A stretch of 64,000 nucleotides of DNA. It comes from UPXZ01 sp964568675 (lineage in GTDB: Bacteria; Bacteroidota; Bacteroidia; Bacteroidales; Paludibacteraceae). The notes beneath the pieces were generated by a model. It had not been told where the DNA came from. It made no database searches and saw only the letters and a list, made by a program, of their open reading frames with translations. Where the stretch lies: positions 62,001 through 126,000 of the forward strand of contig CAZMQV010000001.1 of the NCBI GenBank assembly GCA_964568675.1. The letters are read 5' to 3'. Below, piece after piece: positions 16,950-24,305 of the stretch. The first letter of the stretch is position 1. Each line of letters opens with the position of its first letter. The position numbers were made by a program, and so were the translations under genes.

Positions 16950-17492
16950 ATGAATTTTATTTTTGAAAATATTGATCAGCCCCGATATAAATTTGTTCGC
17001 TCCGAAATGATAGCGCTTTATTTGCGTGCGTTCACCACGGGTGAGCATGCGCAATATATTTCTCGAACCGATGCGGCTTTGACTTTGGATGAATTGATGA
17101 GTTGTGGGAATGCATTGTGTGTGAGATGGGAGGAGCGTTTGATAGGATATGTGCTGACCGTGCCACTTTCTCAGGATAAATATTTTCCTTTCTTTCGGCA
17201 TCCCGAAATTGAGCCAGATAGTGTAAGTTACATTGCCGAACTATTGGTCAGCGATGAGTTTCAAAGCCAAGGTGTCGCTTCGCAATTAATGAAACGATTG
17301 ATTGAAAATGTGGATAAGAACAAAACGGATACATTGGTGATTCGAGTGTGGGATGAAAATAAGAAAGCGATAAATTTGTACTTAAAATTCGGTTTTTTAG
17401 TGTTTGATTCAATAATTCAACAAAAAAAGTATTCCAGGACAGAGTACTTTGAAATGAAAAAACTATATTTGTATCGAACATTAATTGATTGA
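16950..17492 (+). CDS. GNAT-family N-acetyltransferase
   Basis: A soluble acyl-CoA-dependent acetyltransferase of about 180 residues. The core is visible as YIAELLVSDEFQSQGVASQLMKRL (acetyl-CoA pyrophosphate loop, Q/R-x-x-G-x-A type) and VIRVWDENKKAINLYLKFGF. The frame is open back to an ATG at 16887, but that would add 21 very hydrophobic residues not expected in this family, so the ATG at 16950 is preferred. The substrate is unknown. The stop lies 58 bases before ovoA in the same direction, so they may be co-transcribed; a link to ovothiol metabolism is only a possibility. Confidence 0.8.
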   Translation: MNFIFENIDQPRYKFVRSEMIALYLRAFTTGEHAQYISRTDAALTLDELMSCGNALCVRWEERLIGYVLTVPLSQDKYFPFFRHPEIEPDSVSYIAELLVSDEFQSQGVASQLMKRLIENVDKNKTDTLVIRVWDENKKAINLYLKFGFLVFDSIIQQKKYSRTEYFEMKKLYLYRTLID

Positions 17493-17550
17493 AAGTATTC
17501 ACACATATTATTTTAGAAATAATCAGAAGTATAAGATAATCAAAGAGATA

Positions 17551-19656
17551 ATGAGAAATTTAATTACAAAAACGATTGATTTGAATCGCGGTGAGGCTTC
17601 GGAAAAACGTGAAACGATTCGCGATTATTTCCTGAAAACATGGGAAATAGATGAAAAACTCTACATGCAATTGAAGTCTGATGAGGTGTTTTATCATCGT
17701 GGAGATCCGTTGCGGCATGTTATTCTGTTCTATTTGGGGCATACAGCCGTGTTTTTCATTAATAAATTGATATTAGGAAAATTCATCGACAACCGAATTA
17801 ATCCTAATTTTGAGTCGATATTTGCCATTGGGGTAGATGAGATGAGTTGGGATGATTTGGATGGTCGACATTACGATTGGCCTCCGGTTTCGGAGGTGCG
17901 AGCCTATCGCGACAAAGCAAAAAAGCAAATTCTGAAAGTTATAGATGAAGCTCCTTTGAGTCTGCCCATCAACTGGCAAAGTCCGTTCTGGATAATCATG
18001 ATGGGGATAGAGCACGAGAGGATTCACTTAGAGACATCGTCGGTGTTAATACGGCAATTGCCACTTGATGAGTTAATTAGCGATCGCTTTGGTGAGCGCT
18101 GTAAAGAGAGTGGCGTAGCTCCCGAAAATGTTTTTGTAGAAGTGAAAGGTGCAATGATGCGATTGGGTAAACCGGAGAATCACCCTTTTTATGGTTGGGA
18201 CAATGAGTACGGAAAATACGAGGAGTTGGTTGAGGATTTCAAAGTATCCAAACAGTTGATTTCCAATCAGGAGTTTTTGAAGTTTATTCAGGCAGGAGGC
18301 TATCAGGATAAATCGTTGTGGACTGACGAAGGATGGAACTGGAGAAACTTTAAGCAGGCAGAGCATCCGCTCTTTTGGCGAAAAGATGGTAGCAGTTACA
18401 AGCTCCGCCTTGTTGCCGAGGAAATTGAAATGCCTTGGAACTGGCCAGTGGAAGTCAATTACCTCGAGGCAAAGGCTTATGCCAATTGGATGACGAAAAT
18501 AAAATCAAAAACCTATCGCCTACCTACCGAAGCAGAGTGGTATCGGGTATATGAGGTAAGCGGCTTGTCGGATATGGATAAATGGGGAGATGCACCCGGA
18601 AATATTAATCTTGAATATTTTACATCGCCTTGTCCGGTTGATAAATTTATCCATGGTGATTTCTTTGATGTGGTGGGCAATGTTTGGCAATGGACAGAAA
18701 CACCCATTACCGGATTTTCCGGCTTCAAAGTTCATTCGATGTACGATGATTTTTCTACTCCCACTTTTGATGGGAAACACAATATCATAAAAGGCGGGTC
18801 TTGGATTTCTACAGGCAACGAAGCTACTTACCACGCTCGTTATGCGTTTCGCCGACATTTCTATCAACATGCCGGTTTCCGTTTGGTACAATCCGAATCG
18901 CCGTTGAAAATTCAAAATGTCGAATATGAGACCGACGAGGAGGTGGCTTTGTCGTGCGAAAACAATTGGGGAGATGCTTTTACATCTCATCCTAACTTTC
19001 AGCAACAATTAGCAGGTGTTGTCGCCAATAAATTTGCAGGGAATCCAAACCTACGCATCCTTGATTTCAATGCCGATACCGGAAGGCTTGCTTTTGAATT
19101 GGCAATGCATTTTGTGGATATTACCGCGCTTGATGTTACCGCCCGAATGATTCGTCGTCCCATCCAGTTGCAAGAACAAGGTTTTATGCGCTATGTGATG
19201 AAAGATGAAGGTGAATTGCTGCATTTCAGAGATGTGGTGCTTAGTGATTTTGGACTGGCTGAAGGGAAAAATAATATTTTGTTTATGCAAGCCGACCCAA
19301 TGAACATCAAGCCCATTTATACCGGATATGATGTGATTGTTATTCCCAATTTGCTGGAAGATTTACGAAATCCCAAAGAGTTTCTCTCAAAGATAGACGA
19401 ACGGCTTAATCCCGGAGGCTATCTGTTTATCGCATCCTCATACGATTGGGATGATACTAAAACTGCGCGTGAAAATTGGTTAGGCGGTTTTAAGCGCGAT
19501 GGAGAGCCGGTTACGTCATTCGATGGCATGTTGCAAGCGTTGGGCGATAAGTTTATGCTCGTTGATATTCCGTTCGAACTTAAAAACCATCAGAAAATGT
19601 CAAGTCGCCGTTCTGTAGAAAGCTTAGTGCAGATTTCAGTATGGCAGCTTAAGTAA
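17551..19656 (+). CDS. ovoA: OvoA: 5-histidylcysteine sulfoxide synthase with C-terminal methyltransferase domain
   Basis: First enzyme of ovothiol synthesis: a non-haem iron enzyme that joins cysteine to histidine using O2. From ATG 17551 it is 701 residues, the normal OvoA length. The DinB-like N domain has the three iron histidines H64 (FYLGHTAVFFINKL), H155 and H159 (GIEHERIHLE), and the OvoA mark GVDEMSWDDL. A formylglycine-enzyme-like domain follows (RLPTEAEW, GNVWQW, GGSWIST), then an OvoA-type methyltransferase domain (about 490-700) ending with WLGGFKRDGE and a terminal VW motif. Its SAM motif I reads ILDFNADTGR (D505) and lacks the usual glycine after the acid. An ATG-like start farther upstream would overlap the GNAT gene. 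No OvoB lyase is in the window. Confidence 0.92.
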   Translation: MRNLITKTIDLNRGEASEKRETIRDYFLKTWEIDEKLYMQLKSDEVFYHRGDPLRHVILFYLGHTAVFFINKLILGKFIDNRINPNFESIFAIGVDEMSWDDLDGRHYDWPPVSEVRAYRDKAKKQILKVIDEAPLSLPINWQSPFWIIMMGIEHERIHLETSSVLIRQLPLDELISDRFGERCKESGVAPENVFVEVKGAMMRLGKPENHPFYGWDNEYGKYEELVEDFKVSKQLISNQEFLKFIQAGGYQDKSLWTDEGWNWRNFKQAEHPLFWRKDGSSYKLRLVAEEIEMPWNWPVEVNYLEAKAYANWMTKIKSKTYRLPTEAEWYRVYEVSGLSDMDKWGDAPGNINLEYFTSPCPVDKFIHGDFFDVVGNVWQWTETPITGFSGFKVHSMYDDFSTPTFDGKHNIIKGGSWISTGNEATYHARYAFRRHFYQHAGFRLVQSESPLKIQNVEYETDEEVALSCENNWGDAFTSHPNFQQQLAGVVANKFAGNPNLRILDFNADTGRLAFELAMHFVDITALDVTARMIRRPIQLQEQGFMRYVMKDEGELLHFRDVVLSDFGLAEGKNNILFMQADPMNIKPIYTGYDVIVIPNLLEDLRNPKEFLSKIDERLNPGGYLFIASSYDWDDTKTARENWLGGFKRDGEPVTSFDGMLQALGDKFMLVDIPFELKNHQKMSSRRSVESLVQISVWQLK

Positions 19657-19689
19657 TAATTTATAATCAGTGTTACATGCTTTGTAAAT

Positions 19690-19737
19690 AAAAAGCGACA
19701 AGATAAATTTTTTTCTGAAATTTTCTTGTCGCTTTTT
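19690..19737 (+). terminator. Terminator after ovoA
   Basis: A perfect 14-bp stem AAAAAGCGACAAGA / TCTTGTCGCTTTTT with a 20-base loop, ending in T-run, 33 bases past the ovoA stop. It may also serve the converging membrane-protein gene. Confidence 0.8.
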
Positions 19738-19786
19738 GTGTTTTTTGGATTCAAACCCTTTTGTCTGAAAAACTTAGGAGTATAAG

Positions 19787-20290
19787 CTAACCGAGCGAAT
19801 TGACCATGAAAAATGAGAAAGCCAAAAGCGGAATAGCAACTAACAACATGATAAGAAATATAACCATAATTATACCCGTGAAAACAGCAAGTTTGCGCAT
19901 GTTCCTGAATCCTTCTTCGAAGCTGAGTTGATCGTTGTAGCGTAGCGATTTGCGTATTCGTCTGGAGAATAGAAAAAGAAAGTAACTTGGAAGAAAATAA
20001 AACATTGCGCCAATTAAATACAAAATCCCGATTACGATGAAAGGAATTGGGAACGGAGAATAAGATTCAAAATCTTGAAAGTCGCCAATAAAAGATGGAA
20101 TAAACATTATGGGAATGGAACCTAAAACCATAAAACCGGTGAATATAAATCCTATAATGGCAATAAATGAAGTCCACTTTGATGTGGTTAGCAGATGCGA
20201 TTTTACCACTTCGCTCACGATGAGCGTTTTCTTTATCGGCGTTTCGGATGATGTTTCCTGAATTTCGGGGCTAACAAATTCTGTTTCCAT
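19787..20290 (-). CDS. Small membrane protein, DUF5362-like
   Basis: A 167-residue protein with four predicted membrane segments (about residues 35-60, 75-100, and two more at 105-165) after a polar N terminus beginning METEFVSPEIQE. The loop RRIRKSLRYNDQLSFEEGFRNMRK separates the second and third pairs. The ATG at 20290 is chosen because the 18 extra residues from an upstream ATG at 20344 look unrelated. Resembles the DUF5362 membrane family of Bacteroidota; function unknown. It is convergent with ovoA and divergent from mutA. Confidence 0.6.
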   Translation of the reverse strand: METEFVSPEIQETSSETPIKKTLIVSEVVKSHLLTTSKWTSFIAIIGFIFTGFMVLGSIPIMFIPSFIGDFQDFESYSPFPIPFIVIGILYLIGAMFYFLPSYFLFLFSRRIRKSLRYNDQLSFEEGFRNMRKLAVFTGIIMVIFLIMLLVAIPLLAFSFFMVNSLG

Positions 20291-20624
20291 TTTATTTAGA
20301 ATTAATTTGAGGGAGTTCGAAGTTCTTGTTTGAGCTGTATTCAAAAATTTATTTCTGTAAAGATAAATGAAAAAAAAGAAATATCAGCAGGAAAAGCGTT
20401 TTTTCGATTAATTAATGAATTATATCTGTAAATTGACATGAGAAACAAAGTTAAATTGGTAACTTTGCAGTTATTCTTATCGATTGATAATGAGTGTGAA
20501 AGTAGAAGTATGAAGTTTGTAAGCTTTTGTTTTTGATTATATTTGTCAGTTTTACTTTCATATTGTTATTTATTGGTTTGAATTTAGTTTTAAGAAACAT
20601 ATATTTTAATAACCAACATATATT
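20291..20624. other. Leader region upstream of mutA
   Basis: 334 bases without a gene. It holds two promoter-like boxes reading toward mutA: TAACTTTG at 20460-20467 and a better one at 20516-20545. I looked for a cobalamin riboswitch (B12 box) because mutase needs B12 and saw none. Confidence 0.6.
20516..20545 (+). promoter_or_regulatory. Promoter for mutA
   Basis: TTTG (20516-20519), 18 bases, TATATTTG (20538-20545): both elements of the Bacteroidota promoter are perfect. The start codon at 20625 lies about 75 bases downstream of the expected transcription start. Confidence 0.6.
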
Positions 20625-22529
20625 ATGGCAGACAAAAAATTAAATTTATTGGCTGACTTTCCTGCTGTGTCAACAATTCAATGGCGGGATGTAGTAAATA
20701 AAGACCTAAAAGGTGCCGACTACGACAAAAAATTGGTATGGCGCACCAACGAAGGTTTTAATTTACAGCCATTTTACAGAGCCGAAGACATTGACGGATT
20801 AAAATCTACCGATGTTAAACCGGCAACATTCCCTTATGTAAGAAGCACGAAACCTAACAACGAGTGGTTTGTGCGTCAAGACATCGAAGTGGAAGATGTT
20901 CAACTTGCTAACACCAAGGCACTTGGGCTACTTGGCAAAGGAGTTACTTCACTTGGTTTTGTCATTCATGGCAAGGATATGACTCCGGATTTTGTAGCGC
21001 AACTTCTGAAAGGAATTGTACCTACCGCGGTGGAGCTAAATTTCCGTATTTGTGTGAACAAAGCTCCTGCCTTGGCAATACAATTGACGGACTATTTCAA
21101 ATCGAATGGTTACTACGATGACCCCAAAAAGCTGGTTGGATCTATCAACGTGGACCCGATAAACCGCATGTTGCTTGCAGGCAAAGATCTTTCCGGCGAG
21201 TTCGTTGTAGAGAAAGCAAAAGCTGTGATAGAAGCAGCTGCAGGATTGCCTTTTTACCGAGTAGTAGGAGTGAATGCTATTACGCTGAGTAATGCAGGCG
21301 CATTTGTAGCACAAGAATTAGGCTTTGCGCTTGCTTGGGGAAATGAATATCTTTCGTCGCTTGTAGAAGCGGGTGTAGATAAATCGTTGGCCGCAAAAAA
21401 AATAAAATTCAATTTTGGCGTTGGAAGTAATTACTTTATGGAAATCGCCAAATTCCGCGCTGCACGATTGTTGTGGGCGCAAATCGTTATGGCATATCAA
21501 CCCGAATGTCGTCATGAATGTCCAAACAATTTGCCTGATGGATTATGTCGATGTGCCGCCAAAATGCGCATTCACGCAGAGACAACACAATTCAATATGA
21601 CCGTGTTTGACGCGAATGTGAACATGCTACGCACTCAAACCGAAGCGATGAGTGCCGCAATTGCTGGCGTTGACTCACTTACTGTACTTCCTTACGATAT
21701 CTCATTCAAAAATTCAGACGAGTTTTCTGAGAGAATTGCGCGCAACCAGCAATTATTGCTAAAAGAAGAAAGCCATTTAGATAAAGCGATTGACCCAGCA
21801 GCCGGTTCATATTATATCGAAACGCTGACAAAAGAATTGGCGAAACAGGCTTGGGAGATTTTCTTAAATGTAGAAGAAAAAGGAGGTTTCTATGCTGCCG
21901 TAAAAGCCGGAGAAATTCAAAAAGCAGTGAAAGCAACTGCGTCAGCGCGACTGAAAGCTGTGTCGAGCCGCAAAGAGGTATTGCTTGGCACAAATCAATT
22001 CCCTAATTTCACCGAAAAGACAGCTCATAAAGTGGATAAAGACTTGAAAAAAGATGGCTGTGGACATCATGAAGCAGGGAATGTAGAAACTTTGTTGCCC
22101 GTGCGTGGTGCATCCGAATTTGAAGAGCTTCGATTTGCTACCGAAAATGCCTCTAAAACACCAAAAGCTTTCATGCTCACTATCGGAAACTTAGCAATGC
22201 GTTTGGCGCGTGCACAGTTTTCGTCCAACTTCTTTTCGTGTGCCGGTTACGAGATTCTTGACAATCTTGGATTCTCGACCGTCGAAGAAGGAGTGGCTGC
22301 AGCCCAAAAAGCCGGAGCAGATGTGGTGATTCTTTGTTCAAGCGACGATGAATATGCCGAATTGGCTCCAAAAGCTTATGAGTTGGCTAAAGAGTTCGCG
22401 ATATTTGTTGTGGCAGGAGCGCCAGCTTGTATGGATGATCTTAAAGCAGTCGGAATCGAACACTTTGTCAATGTCCGTTCCAACGTGTTGGAGACATTGA
22501 AAGGATTCAATGCTAAACTTTTAAAATAA
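20625..22529 (+). CDS. mutA: Methylmalonyl-CoA mutase small subunit
   Basis: The non-catalytic partner of MutB in the B12-dependent conversion between succinyl-CoA and methylmalonyl-CoA, a step of propionate formation. The 634-residue protein has the family barrel (FNFGVGSNYFMEIAKFRAARLLWAQI near 262-288, AKMRIHAETTQFN, PAAGSYYIETLTKELA) and a degenerate C-terminal domain that lacks the DxHxxG cobalamin motif, as expected for the small subunit. A cysteine-rich insert (ECRHECPNNLPDGLCRCA, about 293-310) lies before AAKMRIHAE. It has its own promoter. The catalytic partner mutB is not adjacent but 1.8 kb downstream. Confidence 0.96.
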   Translation: MADKKLNLLADFPAVSTIQWRDVVNKDLKGADYDKKLVWRTNEGFNLQPFYRAEDIDGLKSTDVKPATFPYVRSTKPNNEWFVRQDIEVEDVQLANTKALGLLGKGVTSLGFVIHGKDMTPDFVAQLLKGIVPTAVELNFRICVNKAPALAIQLTDYFKSNGYYDDPKKLVGSINVDPINRMLLAGKDLSGEFVVEKAKAVIEAAAGLPFYRVVGVNAITLSNAGAFVAQELGFALAWGNEYLSSLVEAGVDKSLAAKKIKFNFGVGSNYFMEIAKFRAARLLWAQIVMAYQPECRHECPNNLPDGLCRCAAKMRIHAETTQFNMTVFDANVNMLRTQTEAMSAAIAGVDSLTVLPYDISFKNSDEFSERIARNQQLLLKEESHLDKAIDPAAGSYYIETLTKELAKQAWEIFLNVEEKGGFYAAVKAGEIQKAVKATASARLKAVSSRKEVLLGTNQFPNFTEKTAHKVDKDLKKDGCGHHEAGNVETLLPVRGASEFEELRFATENASKTPKAFMLTIGNLAMRLARAQFSSNFFSCAGYEILDNLGFSTVEEGVAAAQKAGADVVILCSSDDEYAELAPKAYELAKEFAIFVVAGAPACMDDLKAVGIEHFVNVRSNVLETLKGFNAKLLK

Positions 22530-22581
22530 AAAATTCAGAAATCTGCCGTCTTAAACAAATAACTCAAACTTGTGGTAGCAT

Positions 22582-22589
22582 TATATTTG
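22582..22589 (+). promoter_or_regulatory. Possible -7 promoter box for the prenyltransferase gene
   Basis: TATATTTG, a perfect -7 match, lies 68 bases before the ATG at 22658 and suggests that the genes after mutA can be transcribed separately. No TTTG is at the expected -33 distance. Confidence 0.35.
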
Positions 22590-22657
22590 TGATGTTGGCG
22601 AACTACGACAGCGCTTTATTTGTTCAAAGACTTTAATATTCTAAATTTTTTATAAAT

Positions 22658-23566
22658 ATGAAACATAGTGTAAAAGAATGGTTTTTAGTTACCCGTCCTT
22701 GGGGATATCCGGCGTCATTGATACCCGGAATGGTTGCAATGTCGTATGTGTTTTATGCATATAAGACGCAATCTCTTATGGACATAAACTGGTGGTACGG
22801 AGTGTTAGCAACCCTGGGAGCGGCTATTTGGCAGGCTTCAGGTAATATGATAAGTGATTATTACGATTTCAAATATAAAGTTGATCGACTGGAAACTTAC
22901 GGCACCGGCAGAATGTTGGTGGAGGGAAATTTTACCCCGAAAGAAGTTTATCGATACAGCCTTTCATTGATGTTTGTAGGCACGCTTATTGGGCTGTATC
23001 TCTTGTTCAACACTTCAATTCATCTGCTTTGGATAGGAGTGTTGGGGGCGTTGGGAACCTACTTTTATTTTTACATGAAATATCGCGCTTGGGGCGATTT
23101 CAACATTTTTATTCTTTACGGACAATTAATTGCTCTGGGAGTATATCTGGTGATGACCGGTAAGCTCTCGTGGGAAATTCTACTCGTAGCCGCTGCGCCA
23201 GGTTTGATAATCGTGGCGATACTACATGCTAACAATGCACGCGATATAAAACATGACGGCGTGGTGAATATAAAAACATTTGCCATGCAGCTTGGGATTA
23301 AAAAATCAATCGCATATTACACCGCGTTGTGTGTCGGTAGCTATTTGCTAATTATAGTGGCAGTAGTGTTAGGGGTGCTTCATCCGTTGAGTTTAATTGT
23401 GTTATTGTCATTGCCCCTGATGCTGAAAAACATAAGGCAAATGCGAAATGCGAAGGTTGAAACCCCGGAGATAATCAAAACTCTGGACGAACAAACCGCT
23501 CAGCATCTTACAGCCTTTGGCGTGCTATTAATGATTGCGAATGTTGTCGCTGGCTTAATTGTATAA
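22658..23566 (+). CDS. menA: UbiA-family prenyltransferase, MenA-like
   Basis: An integral membrane enzyme that attaches a polyprenyl chain to an aromatic ring; the MenA type prenylates 1,4-dihydroxy-2-naphthoate in menaquinone synthesis. The 302 residues hold about eight or nine hydrophobic segments and both Asp-rich motifs: NMISDYYDFKYKVD (near 67-80) and NNARDIKHDGVVNIKTFA (near 190-207), of which NNxRDIxxD is the MenA form. Function in menaquinone synthesis is inferred from this motif; no other men gene is in view. The CPBP gene starts three bases after its stop, so translation is likely coupled. Its placement between mutA and mutB is unusual. Confidence 0.82.
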   Translation: MKHSVKEWFLVTRPWGYPASLIPGMVAMSYVFYAYKTQSLMDINWWYGVLATLGAAIWQASGNMISDYYDFKYKVDRLETYGTGRMLVEGNFTPKEVYRYSLSLMFVGTLIGLYLLFNTSIHLLWIGVLGALGTYFYFYMKYRAWGDFNIFILYGQLIALGVYLVMTGKLSWEILLVAAAPGLIIVAILHANNARDIKHDGVVNIKTFAMQLGIKKSIAYYTALCVGSYLLIIVAVVLGVLHPLSLIVLLSLPLMLKNIRQMRNAKVETPEIIKTLDEQTAQHLTAFGVLLMIANVVAGLIV

Positions 23567-23569
23567 TCC

Positions 23570-24187
23570 ATGACCAAGTCAAAAGTTCTTATACCAATAT
23601 TAGTTGCCGCAATCTTGTGGTTTCTTATGTTCTCGGTTTGGACTGCTCATTGGTTCAATTTCTGGGTTGGTATAGCCATTTCGGCGCTAATTTTGATGCT
23701 GATTGCATTTGTATTGAAGCGCGATATGGTTAAGTCTTTTCGGCTTAATTGGAGTGGTGTTGTGATTGGTTTATCATCTGCGGTGCTTCTATGGGGCATC
23801 TTCTTCGTGGGCGATTATCTTGCAGCTAAACTTTTCGACTTTGCCAGCAATCAAGTTGACAGCATTTATGCCATGAAAGCGGGAAACAGCAAACTGTGGA
23901 TTGGCTTAGGGCTACTCTTTGTTATGGGGCCTGCAGAGGAAATTTTCTGGCGTGGCTTTGTGCAACATTCTTTGATGGAGCGTTTCGGCGAATGGCGCGG
24001 ATTTATTTTCGCCACATTAGTGTATGCGCTCATCCACATCTGGTCGTTCAATTTTATGTTGGTAATGGCTGCTCTGGTTTGTGGTATTTTCTGGGGATTG
24101 CTCTATAAGAAAACAAAAAATCTTGTTCCCCTGATTATTTCTCACGCCGTTTGGGATGTTGCCGTGTTTATCGTTTGGCCAATATAA
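23570..24187 (+). CDS. CPBP-family intramembrane metalloprotease
   Basis: A 205-residue membrane protein with six or more hydrophobic segments and the ABI/CPBP (Rce1-like) motifs: GPAEEIFWRGFVQ near residues 121-133 (glutamate pair and arginine), ALIHIWSFNF near 150 and ISHAVWDVAVF near 188. These residues form the active site in the family, which includes CAAX-type proteases and bacteriocin-immunity proteins. Target unknown. It follows the prenyltransferase gene with only a three-base gap; because Rce1-type enzymes process prenylated proteins in eukaryotes, the pairing is curious but may be accidental. Confidence 0.85.
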   Translation: MTKSKVLIPILVAAILWFLMFSVWTAHWFNFWVGIAISALILMLIAFVLKRDMVKSFRLNWSGVVIGLSSAVLLWGIFFVGDYLAAKLFDFASNQVDSIYAMKAGNSKLWIGLGLLFVMGPAEEIFWRGFVQHSLMERFGEWRGFIFATLVYALIHIWSFNFMLVMAALVCGIFWGLLYKKTKNLVPLIISHAVWDVAVFIVWPI

Positions 24188-24305
24188 TTCGTGTAAAGTT
24201 TCATTAGTTTAAATAACTCAATTAATTGAAATTATAAAAATATTTCCATAAAAAATAGTGTTTTCAGTCTGAATATCAGCGAGAGAACAAAATAAAAATA
24301 TAATT

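Noticed and set aside
20470..20624. Cobalamin riboswitch before mutA
   Set aside because: No B12 box or matching stems found in the leader.
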